64,000 bases of DNA from Providencia rettgeri (GCF_023205015.1 NZ_CP096258.1:4402001-4466000); one strand, 5' to 3'. Numbered from the stretch's first letter, positions 1 through 8,675 are shown. Translations and numbers: made by a program. Notes: generated from the letters alone by a model not told the origin.

Positions 1-198
1 TATATGAAAACGTTAAAAAGGTATAAAAGGCCTATTCAGCATAGCCCTGTCAGTATAGTTGAAAATTTTACCCCTGCTTTTGGTAAAGCATGGAGCTATG
101 GAAGTTTTCAGATCCCGAATAGATTAATATTTACTCAAAGAAAAGAAATTAAATAAATTGTGATATTCACATTAACAAACGCATGGAAGACAAGAGCT

Positions 199-645
199 AT
201 GACGATAAATCAGCGAAAAACACTGACACTAAAACGGAAAAATCCACCAGCGACGAACACACCAAAAAACACACAGGCTAAAACGCCACAGGAAGCCCCA
301 CAGCAACCGAAGAAGAAAAATAAGGCAGATGTTCACGCAAAGAAGAAACAACACCGTATCGACCGTATAGCGCAGCATTGGACGCTATTCAGTGAGCCAG
401 AAGCCAAGCCGCTAATGATTGGTATCAAGGAAGCCATGATTGCTGAGGTTAACGATAAAGAGCTGGATATCCCAGAGAGCCACATTAAACAGGGATTACG
501 GTCATACATCAGCCGCAAGGCATATTTGAAAGCCCTTACTCTGGGCGGCAATCGGTTTGATATGCACGGACAACCTAACGGAGAGGTTACGCCAGAACAA
601 CAAAGCATAGCGGAGCAAAAACTGATAGAGTGGCTAAAGAAATGA
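199..645 (+). CDS. ProQ/FinO-family RNA chaperone
   Basis: This is a basic protein of about 148 residues. Its N-terminus is a Lys/Pro/Thr/Gln-rich, probably disordered tail of about 50 residues. A ProQ/FinO domain follows: the helical block around HWTLFSEPEAKPL, then LRSYISRKAYLKAL, then GNRFDMHGQPNGEVT near the C-terminus. Known members bind structured RNA; FinO protects FinP antisense RNA on F-like plasmids. I prefer the ATG at 199 because GGAAGA lies about 9 bases upstream, although the frame is open from a GTG at 160. A small gene follows 12 bases downstream, suggesting one transcript. The family call is confident; the RNA target is unknown. Confidence 0.8.
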   Translation: MTINQRKTLTLKRKNPPATNTPKNTQAKTPQEAPQQPKKKNKADVHAKKKQHRIDRIAQHWTLFSEPEAKPLMIGIKEAMIAEVNDKELDIPESHIKQGLRSYISRKAYLKALTLGGNRFDMHGQPNGEVTPEQQSIAEQKLIEWLKK

Positions 646-657
646 TACAGGAGCCTT

Positions 658-876
658 ATGAAAATTATTTACAGAAGCAAAGGTAATCAAGATGTAATTG
701 AATTGGCTTATACAATCTTTGAGCTTGATAAAATTAAATATGCCATGCAAGCCGTCAGGCGTATCGCTGACGTTAATGTCAAAACTTCAGGATTTATTTT
801 TAGACGCATGGTTATTACAGGTACGCCAGAACAAATCAAAATTGCTAGAAAGGCTCTGATTAGGCGTTACAGATAG
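658..876 (+). CDS. small hypothetical protein
   Basis: A 72-residue basic protein that I do not recognise. The ATG has a clear AGGAG site about 5 bases upstream and starts only 12 bases after the ProQ/FinO gene, so the two are probably co-transcribed. The sequence alternates short hydrophobic stretches with Lys/Arg and ends in IRRYR. It has no membrane segment or signal peptide and could be a small nucleic-acid-binding fold. Reality as a gene is supported by the ribosome site and context. Confidence 0.6.
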   Translation: MKIIYRSKGNQDVIELAYTIFELDKIKYAMQAVRRIADVNVKTSGFIFRRMVITGTPEQIKIARKALIRRYR

Positions 877-953
877 TTATTAGTTGAACACCGCCAAAGC
901 ATAAGCCGAGGCGGTTATGTATAATTGGCCTTATCAACTAAAGGGATCACCAA

Positions 954-1469
954 ATGAAAAAAATCATGATAACGGCTCTATTGGCTTTGTTTCTATCGGG
1001 ATGTGATAACAGTCCACCAGCACCCTACGGATTTAAGTGGGGGCAATCGGTGGAGGAAATTCAAAAGTTAAACTTAGAGGGGGCTAGCGAGTGTAAAGAT
1101 CCAGCGTGCTCTATTATGGAAACACCTAGCGGAGCATATGGATTAACAACGCTAATTTTCTATAAAGATTCAGGATTGGCACAAGTGATACACTCAGAGC
1201 CACTGAACGAAACCAACAAAGATGATGTAATAGCAAAGTTTAATCATATTAGTAATGAATTAAAATCAATTTACGGCAATCCAACCAGTGAAATAATACG
1301 CATCGATGATGAAGATAACTTTATCAACTGTTTAAAAAAAATTAGTTGCAGAGATATCAAAGCAGAATATAACAACATAGATGGTTATCGGGTATTTGTC
1401 TCAATAGGCACAAGGAAAGAAGATGGGAGATTATCCATTTTCACCGATCATCAAAGACCCCTGAAATAA
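954..1469 (+). CDS. predicted lipoprotein
   Basis: The 171-residue product begins MKKIMITALLALFLSGC, a lipoprotein signal peptide with lipobox LSGC and the acylated Cys at residue 17. Asp at +2 (CDN) would favour inner-membrane retention by the Lol rule. The mature part starts PYGFKWGQSVEEIQKL, a short motif seen in several small periplasmic proteins, and has further Cys residues that could form disulphides (CKDPAC, CLKKISC). It is followed by an intrinsic terminator at 1488-1511. Its function is not recognised. Confidence 0.75.
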   Translation: MKKIMITALLALFLSGCDNSPPAPYGFKWGQSVEEIQKLNLEGASECKDPACSIMETPSGAYGLTTLIFYKDSGLAQVIHSEPLNETNKDDVIAKFNHISNELKSIYGNPTSEIIRIDDEDNFINCLKKISCRDIKAEYNNIDGYRVFVSIGTRKEDGRLSIFTDHQRPLK

Positions 1470-1487
1470 AACAATCCATAAAAGCTA

Positions 1488-1511
1488 AAGCCGACCTTGA
1501 GTCGGTTTTTT
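1488..1511 (+). terminator. intrinsic terminator after lipoprotein gene
   Basis: A CCGAC stem (1491-1495), five-base loop and GTCGG (1501-1505) are followed by six T, 20 bases past the lipoprotein stop codon. The upstream AAAG can pair into the T run. Confidence 0.75.
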
Positions 1512-1649
1512 GTTGTCTTAATTTCAAATAAATCAAGATTAGGAGAAAATATTTCTATATTTACGCTTATTTGTAGCAATATATTATTGTTTATTTTTTG
1601 CTCTGGATTATAATTGTAGTGTATATAACAACAGGGTGGATAAATAATC

Positions 1650-1823
1650 ATGGATAAGCAAAAAAGAACCTTCAAAGCAGTGTCAATTGAAAGCGACATA
1701 GTAGATCGCGTTAAAAAATTTAAAGAAAAACAGGGTGAAAAAGATGTTTTCATTCAACGAGCGCCTATTAGCCAATTGATTCAAGGGCTATTAAGTGATG
1801 CCTTACAGCGTGAGGGGTTCTAA
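1650..1823 (+). CDS. small protein, possible RHH DNA-binding
   Basis: A 57-residue frame starts at ATG 1650 and its TAA overlaps the next gene's ATG (TAATG at 1821-1825), a strong sign of translational coupling. The protein is Lys/Arg-rich at the N-terminus (MDKQKRTFKAVSIESD), followed by two amphipathic helices (IVDRVKKFKEKQG and ISQLIQGLLSDALQ). That strand-helix-helix order would fit a ribbon-helix-helix protein, but this is inferred from pattern only. Confidence 0.6.
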   Translation: MDKQKRTFKAVSIESDIVDRVKKFKEKQGEKDVFIQRAPISQLIQGLLSDALQREGF

Positions 1824-2161
1824 TGGAAAAGTTACAGCAGTTAGCAAGCACCATAGCTCAGATTTATGTTGATGGGCTAAAAGCGGAAACGGGAACAACA
1901 TTAGTGACTTATAACGGCATTACAGGCGAGGTGATCCCTGAGTTGCTGGCGGCAGGGTTATTTGATAATGCGGTATCGATTGTTAAGTCTCGTGGTGAGT
2001 CGTTCGATGTTGAGAGTAAGGCCTGTGATTTATTGCTTCCTTACCTAAACGTATTTACCAAGCCTTATTCCATCACAGATCAGTGTATTTATGTGATTGG
2101 CGAAATGACTCGTTTTGCATTACGTGACGGTAATGTCAGTGGCTTATCAGCCGTACATTAA
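1823..2161 (+). CDS. hypothetical protein upstream of tape-measure gene
   Basis: A 112-residue acidic, mainly helical protein without signal or membrane segment. It overlaps the stop of the 57-residue gene by one base and ends 18 bases before the tape-measure start. In tailed phages the slot before the tape measure is usually taken by tail assembly chaperones made as a frameshifted pair. Position suggests such a role, but I see no recognisable motif or slippery heptamer here. Confidence 0.6.
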   Translation: MEKLQQLASTIAQIYVDGLKAETGTTLVTYNGITGEVIPELLAAGLFDNAVSIVKSRGESFDVESKACDLLLPYLNVFTKPYSITDQCIYVIGEMTRFALRDGNVSGLSAVH

Positions 2162-2179
2162 TTAGAGGGAATAATCATT

Positions 2180-5100
2180 ATGTATCATGGCGAAGGTTAT
2201 ACAATAGACATACATGGTGAGACTGAGAGCTTGCTTGAAGCGAATAAAGCGATTAGAGAAACAAAGCGGAAAATGGCTGAAATGGGTAAACAGGCTGATG
2301 ATACGTCGAAAGCCTTTTACCGTTTTGATAAAACAGCAATGGCCGTTTCCAGTGCGTTAAAAATGCCTGAAATTAACCGATTATCACGTCAAATGAGCGA
2401 GTTAACGGGGCAAATTGGCGCAGCGTCAGCCGCTACAGACAGAGCGACTAGCGCGAATGCGCGTTTTACAGGTGTAATTAGTAATGTCTCTGGGTTATTA
2501 GGTTCGGGGTATATTTCTAATATTGGTAGTGCGACCTCTTCACTCTTACAACATACTCAAGGGGCGATTAACGCCACACAAGCCGAGGTTTCACATACTC
2601 GCGCTATTCAAATGAAAGCACAGGCATTACAAGCCGCAGCCTCCCAAGAAGTAATTAACGCTAGAAATCTGACAGTATCCGCACAAGCCGAGTTAAAAGC
2701 GGCTCAGGCAGCGTTAGAGCACGTTTATTCACTAGAAGCGGCTAATGATGCCAAGCAACGTGATTTAGAGTCACTGAGAGCACGACAGGCGGTACAGCTC
2801 AAGGATGCCGAAATAACCTATCAAATGGCAGCGAGTGAAGAAAATCTACAACGAGTCACCAAAGCCAGTAACGCCCTACACGCCACAGAAACTAAAATCA
2901 AAACGCATTTAGCCACAACAGGGAAAGAAATTGCGCGTGTTGAGGCTCAGGTCGCTAAAGCGAAAGAAGTTGAAGCCAACGCAACCCATAAATTAAATGC
3001 GGCATTAGCATTGGAGCAAAAAGCGAAAGCCACACTAGCGACCACAACGGACGCAGTGACCGCAGCAAATAACCGCGCAGCCCAAGCCGCTAAAACTCAA
3101 TCTATCGCTATGCAAGGGTTACGGGGAGCGGTTGGGTTATTAGGTGGCCCTACTGGTGTATTCTTTTTAGCTGCCGCAGGTGTTTACGCGCTGTATAACG
3201 CCATGAACGATGACACCGCCACTAAAGAGTTTAACGACAGGGTAGATCAGTGGATTGATAAAATCGACGAACTGTCAGCAAAACAGGCGCGTGTTGTGGC
3301 TAACCGCTTAGGCGAGAAGATAGCGGAAACAACTACAGAGCTAGACGGACAGAAAAAAAGCCTTGAAATGGTTAATGGTGAGCTTAAAGTCCATGAAAAT
3401 AGGCTTGCTGAAATAAACAAAGAGATTGAGAGGCAAAAGAAAGAAGATGGCAAGGCTAGCCCATCATTCACATTAGATGCTACCATCAAAGAAATTAGTG
3501 AGCTCACTAAAAAACAACAGCAATATGAGCTACTTATATCCGAAGGTGAGCAAAATATTCGACGCTGGACGGTATCACAAGGCAAAGCCACTGATATTGC
3601 TAAGGTTAGAGCGCAACAAACAGACGAACTGACCAGAGCCGATTTAATCTACCAACGCCAAGCTAAAGGCGTGATTGATGCTAACCAACAAGTAGCCCGA
3701 TCACTGGAATTAGGCAGCGAGGCAGCAGTTAAGAAAGAACAGGCTATCAAAGAGCTAGAAAAGGCGTTAATTGCTGACGGCTTTGTTAAAGACTCTGAAA
3801 TTTTTAAACAGAAAATCCAAGAATTAACGGATGCGTTTGATAAAACGGTCAGCTTGAACCTTGCTAACTCGCTTACTGAGATTGAGCAACGCACCCAAGC
3901 CCTCACTATTGGCATGAAAGACGGTAAGCCGGCACTGGATGAATACAACGCCTCGTTACTCCTCATGCAAATGGGATTACAACAAGGTTCAGCGGCCTAC
4001 AATACCGAACTCCCGAAAGCTATTGAAGCCATACGCAAGTTACGTGAAGCCCAAGAAGCCGCACTAAGCAGTAAATCAAAAGGCAACAAGTCAGCTAAAG
4101 CCGCCAACCAAGCAAATGAAGCTATAAAGCGTCAAAGTGAGCAATTGGCCACACTGAAAAAACGTTATGGATTATTGGAAAGTGGCGCAGCCGATGTTAA
4201 CCGCGAAATGGCAATCTATGAAGCTGTTCAGCGACTCGGGGCACAGGCAACAGAGAAACAAAAAGCGGCTATCTCAAAAGAGGCAGCGGAACTGTTTGAC
4301 CTCAATCAGCGCGTGAATGATTTTATTGCGGCTCAGGAAATCACCCCAGAATTAAAACTGGCGCATACCTTTGGTGAGGAAGTGAAAACCCTCAAGCGTT
4401 TGTTAGATGAGGGATTCATCAACAAGGAAGATTTTGAGCGCATGGGGCGTGAGGCGATGGTGTCATTTAATCAGGGAATGACCGATATCAAAATCAATGC
4501 CTCAGTCAATTACATTGAGGAAAACCGCGCTAAATTTGACCCGATTCAGGCATTAGCTAATGAGCATACTCAGAAGTTGGCCATGATGAAAGAATACAAG
4601 GCGCAAGAGCTACAGATACTCAATGAAGCCTATGCAAAACAGCAGATTAGCCATGACCAGTTCACCGCATCCAAAGCGGCAACCGATGCTCAATATCAGC
4701 TACTCAGAACCGCAGCAGAGAAAGAGTATCAACAGCAGCAGTTAGCGGCACAATGGGAGTTAATGCGACAGCAGAACCTAGGCTATGAGATGTTAGCCTC
4801 GGCGGTTGATTCTCTGGCGGGTAATGTTTCAAACGTCATGACAGGGTTAATCACTGGCTCAATGGATGCGTCCGAGGCGTTGCGTTCGTTAGGTAATACG
4901 ATGCTAAACAGTGTTGTAAATTCCATTGCTCAGGTTGGCGTGGAGATGCTTAAAAACTTCATCCTGACCAAAACAATTGGCGTTGCTTCACAGGCAGCGA
5001 ACGCAGCGGCAGCAACAGCAGGAGGCGCGGCAGCATTAGCGGCTTGGACACCAGCGGCAATCGCGGCATCTATCGCAACAGGTGGGGCGGCATCAGGAAC

Positions 5101-5512
5101 GGGATTATCAGCGTATACAACCGCACAGGCCGCAGGGAAAGCTACATCGATGTCAATGATTGGCTTTGGCGGAGGGCGTAAGAATGGCGGGGTAGTTGAT
5201 GCGAGTAAATATTATCGTGTCGGTGAAAATGGTAAGCCTGAGATATTCCAAGCGAGTACGGGCAAGCAATACATGATCCCTGGTGACAATGGGCGAGTTA
5301 TATCAAACAAAGATTTACAGGGCGGACGTGGCAGTAGTGTTAATTTCAGTGTGGTAATTGAAAACCATGTGGCAAATGCCGCCATCGAACCAAGAATGGA
5401 AAAAGGGCTTACTGGTGAAGATGTGGCAAGGATCATTATCACTGATATGAATGAGAAAGGGCCCATACACCGTTCAGTAATCAACAACACAACAGCAGGC
5501 CCCAAAATATAA
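2180..5512 (+). CDS. phage tail tape-measure protein
   Basis: The 1110-residue protein has the architecture of tape-measure proteins, which set tail length and thread through the tail tube. It has a long Ala/Gln/Lys-rich coiled coil at about residues 140-300 and a hydrophobic Gly-rich segment at about 310-340 (GLLGGPTGVFFLAAAGVYA). More coiled coil follows at about 370-780. Near 900-1000 is a second hydrophobic Ala/Gly-rich region (NAAAATAGGAAALAAW), and the C-terminus contains GGRKNGGVV and YRVGENGKPEIF, typical of tape-measure ends. A GAGGGA site precedes the ATG. Only one other tail gene follows, so the module is incomplete within the window. Confidence 0.85.
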   Translation: MYHGEGYTIDIHGETESLLEANKAIRETKRKMAEMGKQADDTSKAFYRFDKTAMAVSSALKMPEINRLSRQMSELTGQIGAASAATDRATSANARFTGVISNVSGLLGSGYISNIGSATSSLLQHTQGAINATQAEVSHTRAIQMKAQALQAAASQEVINARNLTVSAQAELKAAQAALEHVYSLEAANDAKQRDLESLRARQAVQLKDAEITYQMAASEENLQRVTKASNALHATETKIKTHLATTGKEIARVEAQVAKAKEVEANATHKLNAALALEQKAKATLATTTDAVTAANNRAAQAAKTQSIAMQGLRGAVGLLGGPTGVFFLAAAGVYALYNAMNDDTATKEFNDRVDQWIDKIDELSAKQARVVANRLGEKIAETTTELDGQKKSLEMVNGELKVHENRLAEINKEIERQKKEDGKASPSFTLDATIKEISELTKKQQQYELLISEGEQNIRRWTVSQGKATDIAKVRAQQTDELTRADLIYQRQAKGVIDANQQVARSLELGSEAAVKKEQAIKELEKALIADGFVKDSEIFKQKIQELTDAFDKTVSLNLANSLTEIEQRTQALTIGMKDGKPALDEYNASLLLMQMGLQQGSAAYNTELPKAIEAIRKLREAQEAALSSKSKGNKSAKAANQANEAIKRQSEQLATLKKRYGLLESGAADVNREMAIYEAVQRLGAQATEKQKAAISKEAAELFDLNQRVNDFIAAQEITPELKLAHTFGEEVKTLKRLLDEGFINKEDFERMGREAMVSFNQGMTDIKINASVNYIEENRAKFDPIQALANEHTQKLAMMKEYKAQELQILNEAYAKQQISHDQFTASKAATDAQYQLLRTAAEKEYQQQQLAAQWELMRQQNLGYEMLASAVDSLAGNVSNVMTGLITGSMDASEALRSLGNTMLNSVVNSIAQVGVEMLKNFILTKTIGVASQAANAAAATAGGAAALAAWTPAAIAASIATGGAASGTGLSAYTTAQAAGKATSMSMIGFGGGRKNGGVVDASKYYRVGENGKPEIFQASTGKQYMIPGDNGRVISNKDLQGGRGSSVNFSVVIENHVANAAIEPRMEKGLTGEDVARIIITDMNEKGPIHRSVINNTTAGPKI

Positions 5513-5519
5513 TAAGTAT

Positions 5520-5545
5520 GGGCAGATTTCTGCCCTTTAGTTTTA
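5520..5545 (+). terminator. hairpin after tape-measure gene
   Basis: GGGCAG and CTGCCC flank a four-base ATTT loop, followed by a T-rich tract broken by AG. It sits between the tape-measure stop and the next start, so it may only attenuate transcription. Confidence 0.5.
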
Positions 5546-5558
5546 TTGGAGTACAGCA

Positions 5559-5924
5559 ATGATAAAAGTAAAAGTTGTCAGTAAAAAAGGAAATGGTAGC
5601 TTTGACCGCTATGTTAGCCATGTTCAGCAAAGAGTGTCTTTAGCTATGCAGCGGTTTCTTATCGACGCTGGAGCACAGGCCGCAGTCTATACGCCTATCG
5701 ATACCTCAACATTGATCAATAGCCAGTTTCGCACAGTCACCATTAACGGTACGCGAGTAACGGGGCGTATTGGTTATTCCGCCAGCTATGCCGCGTATGT
5801 GCATGACCCGAAAGTTAAGCAGAACTTTAAGCGTCCAACGGCTAAAAAAGAGTTCCTGAAAAAAGGTGTAGAGGAAACGTTACCCAATTTAGCTAAGTAT
5901 ATTCAGGAAGAATTGAAGCGTTAA
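5559..5924 (+). CDS. HK97 gp10-like phage tail/minor capsid protein
   Basis: A 121-residue basic protein. The central block TPIDTSTLINSQ and the later GYSASYAAYVHD match the conserved pattern of HK97 gp10-like proteins, head-tail joining or tail-completion proteins. The C-terminal helix (LPNLAKYIQEEL) also fits. GGAG lies upstream of the ATG. In most siphophages gp10 comes before the tail tube and tape measure, so its position after the tape measure is unusual. Confidence 0.75.
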   Translation: MIKVKVVSKKGNGSFDRYVSHVQQRVSLAMQRFLIDAGAQAAVYTPIDTSTLINSQFRTVTINGTRVTGRIGYSASYAAYVHDPKVKQNFKRPTAKKEFLKKGVEETLPNLAKYIQEELKR

Positions 5925-5969
5925 CTCGGTACTTTCGTGAACAGTACGCGCGCGAGGGAGAAATATGAC

Positions 5970-6075
5970 TTTTCGGGCACGTTAGCAAAGGTAGTTAGAT
6001 AGTTTTTACACACGCTAGACGGAATTATCGGACACGTTAGCGGTTAGTTTTCGGACATCGTAGCAAGGTAGCAAG
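5970..6075. repeat. degenerate direct repeats CGG-CACGTTAGC
   Basis: Three related units occur in about 100 bp of non-coding DNA: TTTTCGGGCACGTTAGC from 5970, TCGGACACGTTAGCGG from 6029 and TTTTCGGACATCGTAGC from 6048. GTAGCAAG is repeated exactly in tandem at 6060-6067 and 6068-6075. The rest of 5925-6219 shows no gene. Confidence 0.6.
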
Positions 6076-6219
6076 AGTTTTCGGAGTCCATAAAAAGAGA
6101 ATATTAATCTCACCTTGAAATAGGCTTGTATCTATTGGTATCACAGGGATTGATGAAGTAACGAGAATGACAATTTATGAAAAACTCATATTATTTCGGA
6201 TTGAAAATGGCGAGGCATT

Positions 6220-6789
6220 ATGAGACCACAATCAAGGCATTATACGGACGCATTACCAACTATCGGGCATGGCACTATAGCTACTATCAGAAAGTTTAAA
6301 AACAATGGTGAAGGCCTACAGTGGGATACTAGCGCAGGGAAATTAATCATTGGTAAAAACGGTGATAATTACTTGGTTGTTATAGGCGATAAGCGATTCT
6401 CTCTATCACTAGTCACTACTCAAGCAGGTTATGGCGTTCGCTATTGGTATTCATGCCCCTATTGCCGTAAACGTAGAGCAGAGCTTTATTTTAGTCGTAA
6501 AGATTTAGCCTGTAGAGCATGTTGGAATTTCCACTATGCCAGCCAGAGTGAAAACAAGCTTGACCGATTAAGGCGCAAGGTGCGAGTAGGTCGCTTTGCT
6601 ATTTGGGGTTATAGCCCTGAGGTTAGTAACCTAACCAAACATGTGTATTCTTTCGATAAACCCAAAGGCATGAGATGGGAGAAATTCAGGGAGAAAGTAG
6701 CGGAACAGGCAAGATTAGAGGATTATTACTGGCAGGCGTTCATTCCATTTGTCGATAAATTAACGTCTCGTGTGTTGAAATTTAAATGA
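6220..6789 (+). CDS. zinc-ribbon hypothetical protein
   Basis: A 189-residue basic protein with one zinc-ribbon pattern: CPYC near residue 79 and CRAC about 20 residues later. The ribbon is surrounded by Arg/Lys/Tyr-rich sequence (RYWYSCPYCRKRRAELYF). The C-terminal half is helical and positively charged. Such ribbons occur in DNA- or RNA-binding proteins of mobile elements. GAGG sits only about 4 bases before the ATG, so the start is less certain. I do not recognise a specific function. Confidence 0.65.
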   Translation: MRPQSRHYTDALPTIGHGTIATIRKFKNNGEGLQWDTSAGKLIIGKNGDNYLVVIGDKRFSLSLVTTQAGYGVRYWYSCPYCRKRRAELYFSRKDLACRACWNFHYASQSENKLDRLRRKVRVGRFAIWGYSPEVSNLTKHVYSFDKPKGMRWEKFREKVAEQARLEDYYWQAFIPFVDKLTSRVLKFK

Positions 6790-6850
6790 TTAAATATAAT
6801 AGTATTTACTATCAATAAAATAAAAAGTTAAACAGAAAGTGAGAAATATT

Positions 6851-7249
6851 ATGACTGAAGCTACGAACTATTGGCTAGCAGGGGCTAGTTGGGATGGATG
6901 TGATCATCAAGATAAAACTTTCATAGAAAATAAAATTTGGGTTTTAGGATATAAAAAAAATGAAGATGAAGCTCAATATCAAAGAGCAAAAAAAATAAAA
7001 AAAAATGATCGGATAGCAATTAAAAGAATGATGGGAAAAGGGGCTTCTGAAATCAAAATACTACATATTGGTGTTGTTGAAGGTGTAGTGGATTATGGAA
7101 ATTTAGTTATTTGTGTCGTTAACTGGCTAGTAACTAATAAAGATATTACTGTTGAAAGTAAAGGCTGTTTTGCCAGCATTCATGGGCCATATGAAATGGG
7201 AAATAATATAGAAACTGATAATTGGTTAAACAGTATTTTTTCCTTGTAA
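6851..7249 (+). CDS. PUA/EVE-like domain protein
   Basis: About 132 residues. The opening NYWLAGASWDG, the KIWVLGYKK block and IKKNDRIAIKRMMGKGASEIKILHIGVV resemble small N-terminal domains of the EVE/PUA-like type that precede ATPases in some restriction or defence proteins. Here the domain stands alone. EVE domains bind modified bases in known cases, so a role in sensing modified nucleic acid is possible but inferred. The ATG at 6851 follows a GTGAG tract; an upstream GTG at 6839 is also open. The gene is very AT-rich with long A runs, unlike its neighbours. Confidence 0.55.
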   Translation: MTEATNYWLAGASWDGCDHQDKTFIENKIWVLGYKKNEDEAQYQRAKKIKKNDRIAIKRMMGKGASEIKILHIGVVEGVVDYGNLVICVVNWLVTNKDITVESKGCFASIHGPYEMGNNIETDNWLNSIFSL

Positions 7250-7349
7250 CTACGGTTGATGTTTATTTTGATTGATTGGGCGAATTAAGTAATAAAATCG
7301 CCCTTTAACGCGCGATGAAGCAACTTGGTTTTAAATTCTGGACTTGATA

Positions 7350-7775
7350 TCAACTGTCACTATCTAATTTTCCTGCTATATCCTTGTGGCGCTTCCACGC
7401 TGAATAAATATCCTTATCCCACGCTTTACCGCCTTTAGTTTGATAACCAGCCTCATTAATTCGTTCAGCGATAATCCGTCCGTTATCTATGCCCTCTGAT
7501 AGCACCAAATTAACCACAGAAACGACAGCGGACTCATTATAGGTATACGGCGGGATATCTGCCTTACCAGCAATTAAAGACGCCACAGATGATTCTAGGC
7601 GTTCCACCAGCGACAGCATACGAGCATCAGGATTACTGTCTGGGCGGTTTAACTTCTCTTTGATAGCTGAGACTATCCACGTTGTTTTATCGCTGCCAGA
7701 ATTCGATACAGCATCATTAAACAAAGCTTGAATTTCAGCAGGTAGACGAAAGGCAATAAGATTAGATTTACTCAT
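7350..7775 (-). CDS. ribbon-helix-helix-like regulator
   Basis: The 141-residue protein starts MSKSNLIAFRLPAEIQALFNDAV. This N-terminal strand (NLIAFRLP) followed by a helix, a turn with SGSDKTTW, and a second helix (IVSAIKEKLN) has the spacing of an RHH fold. The remaining part contains INEAGYQTKGGKAWDKDIYSAWKRH, similar to recombinase-type segments that recognise DNA. It is transcribed towards the tail genes, opposite to its surroundings, and its promoter faces the repeat-rich tract from 7.8 kb. RHH proteins often bind direct repeats, so the nearby arrays are candidate targets. Confidence 0.6.
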   Translation of the reverse strand: MSKSNLIAFRLPAEIQALFNDAVSNSGSDKTTWIVSAIKEKLNRPDSNPDARMLSLVERLESSVASLIAGKADIPPYTYNESAVVSVVNLVLSEGIDNGRIIAERINEAGYQTKGGKAWDKDIYSAWKRHKDIAGKLDSDS

Positions 7776-7819
7776 GATAATAGTCCGTTATTAATTCAGT
7801 GAGTGCTTATTATATCAGC

Positions 7820-8059
7820 GTATAACACTGTTATACAGATTAGAAAATGTAAAATTGCTGGTGGATTTAACGGATAAATCCATAACTTAAAGTTAGGGTA
7901 ACTTACTATAAAACAAGCAAAGCGTATTATTGCGCCTTGTAACTGATTGAATACATGGCAAAGCTCAAATTTGAGCACAGTCTAATTTTACCAATAGAAT
8001 CAATCGGCTCATTTTTGAGCCTGTATTTATCAATAGAAACAGTGCCCTCAAAATTGAGG
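7820..8059. repeat. cluster of perfect short inverted repeats
   Basis: Within 240 bp of non-coding DNA lie six perfect inverted repeats. They are GTATAAC-3-GTTATAC (7820-7836), TGGATTTA-5-TAAATCCA (7862-7882), AACTTAAAGTT (7884-7894), GCTCAAATTTGAGC (7963-7976), GGCTCA-4-TGAGCC (8006-8021) and CCTCAA-2-TTGAGG (8046-8059). The last three share a CTCAaattTGAG core. CAATAGAA also occurs twice (7992, 8031). No gene was found in 7776-8812. Confidence 0.75.
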
Positions 8060-8176
8060 AGAGGTAACGATTGTGATTATGACCATAGTCGGAAAGGGCG
8101 ACAGTTGAAATGCTACCCTTGGTACTAAGGACGGCTTGAAATGAAGCTCTCATATCAAAACCACAAATTAGTGCCT

Positions 8177-8386
8177 TTAGCCAAAGTAGCTAAATATTAG
8201 CCAGTACAGCTAACCACTCAAAAACACGGTGTAGTTATTTTGTTATCAAAAAGACTCACGGTAATAACGTACCAAAATGGTACTAATATAAACCACGGTG
8301 GTACTATCGTGTTGCTATAGTGATTGCAAGGTATCCGCTTTGGTATCCACCGAAAAGGCTATATTTTACTGGATACTCTATCCGCT
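8177..8386. repeat. short word clusters TAGCYA, GTACC, GGTATCC
   Basis: TAGCCA/TAGCTA-like words occur four times in 8177-8214. GTACCA-3-TGGTAC is a perfect inverted repeat at 8269-8283, followed by GGTGGTAC. GGTATCC recurs at 8330 and 8342 (12-bp period), and TATCCGCT at 8332 and 8379. Each cluster uses its own word. Confidence 0.65.
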
Positions 8387-8390
8387 GAAT

Positions 8391-8629
8391 GTTGACAATT
8401 GTTGACAATTGTTGACATCAGAACCTGACAAAACCTGACATGAGAACAAAGTAAATGTTGTTGATTGTTGTGGTCGAAAACTTGTCAAAACTTGTCATCA
8501 CGCCAAAGAAATTTATAAGCCCCGTTCAAAATCAAATAGGTACGCAGTAGGTATGTGTTTAATTCTCGCATTTCGCTATAATCAAATAAAATCATGATGT
8601 TGTGTAAAAGTACGCAGAATGGTACGCAG
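8391..8629. repeat. tandem 10-12-bp repeats of changing word
   Basis: GTTGACAATT is repeated 2.7 times with a 10-bp period (8391-8418). AACCTGACA follows twice with a 10-bp period (8422, 8432), then AAAACTTGTC twice in exact tandem (8477-8496). GGTACGCAGTA is followed by a diverged GGTATGTG (8539-8557), and GTACGCAG recurs at 8610 and 8622 (12-bp period). AATCAAATA occurs at 8530 and 8580. The pattern is iteron-like but the word changes. Confidence 0.75.
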
Positions 8630-8675
8630 CAAAACAAGGGTAATAAGTTTGGACTAGTCTTGACGGATATAACTT

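Noticed and set aside
8391..8500. CRISPR array
   Set aside because: Repeats are 8-10 bp with no spacers of 25-40 bp and the word changes; no cas genes are present.
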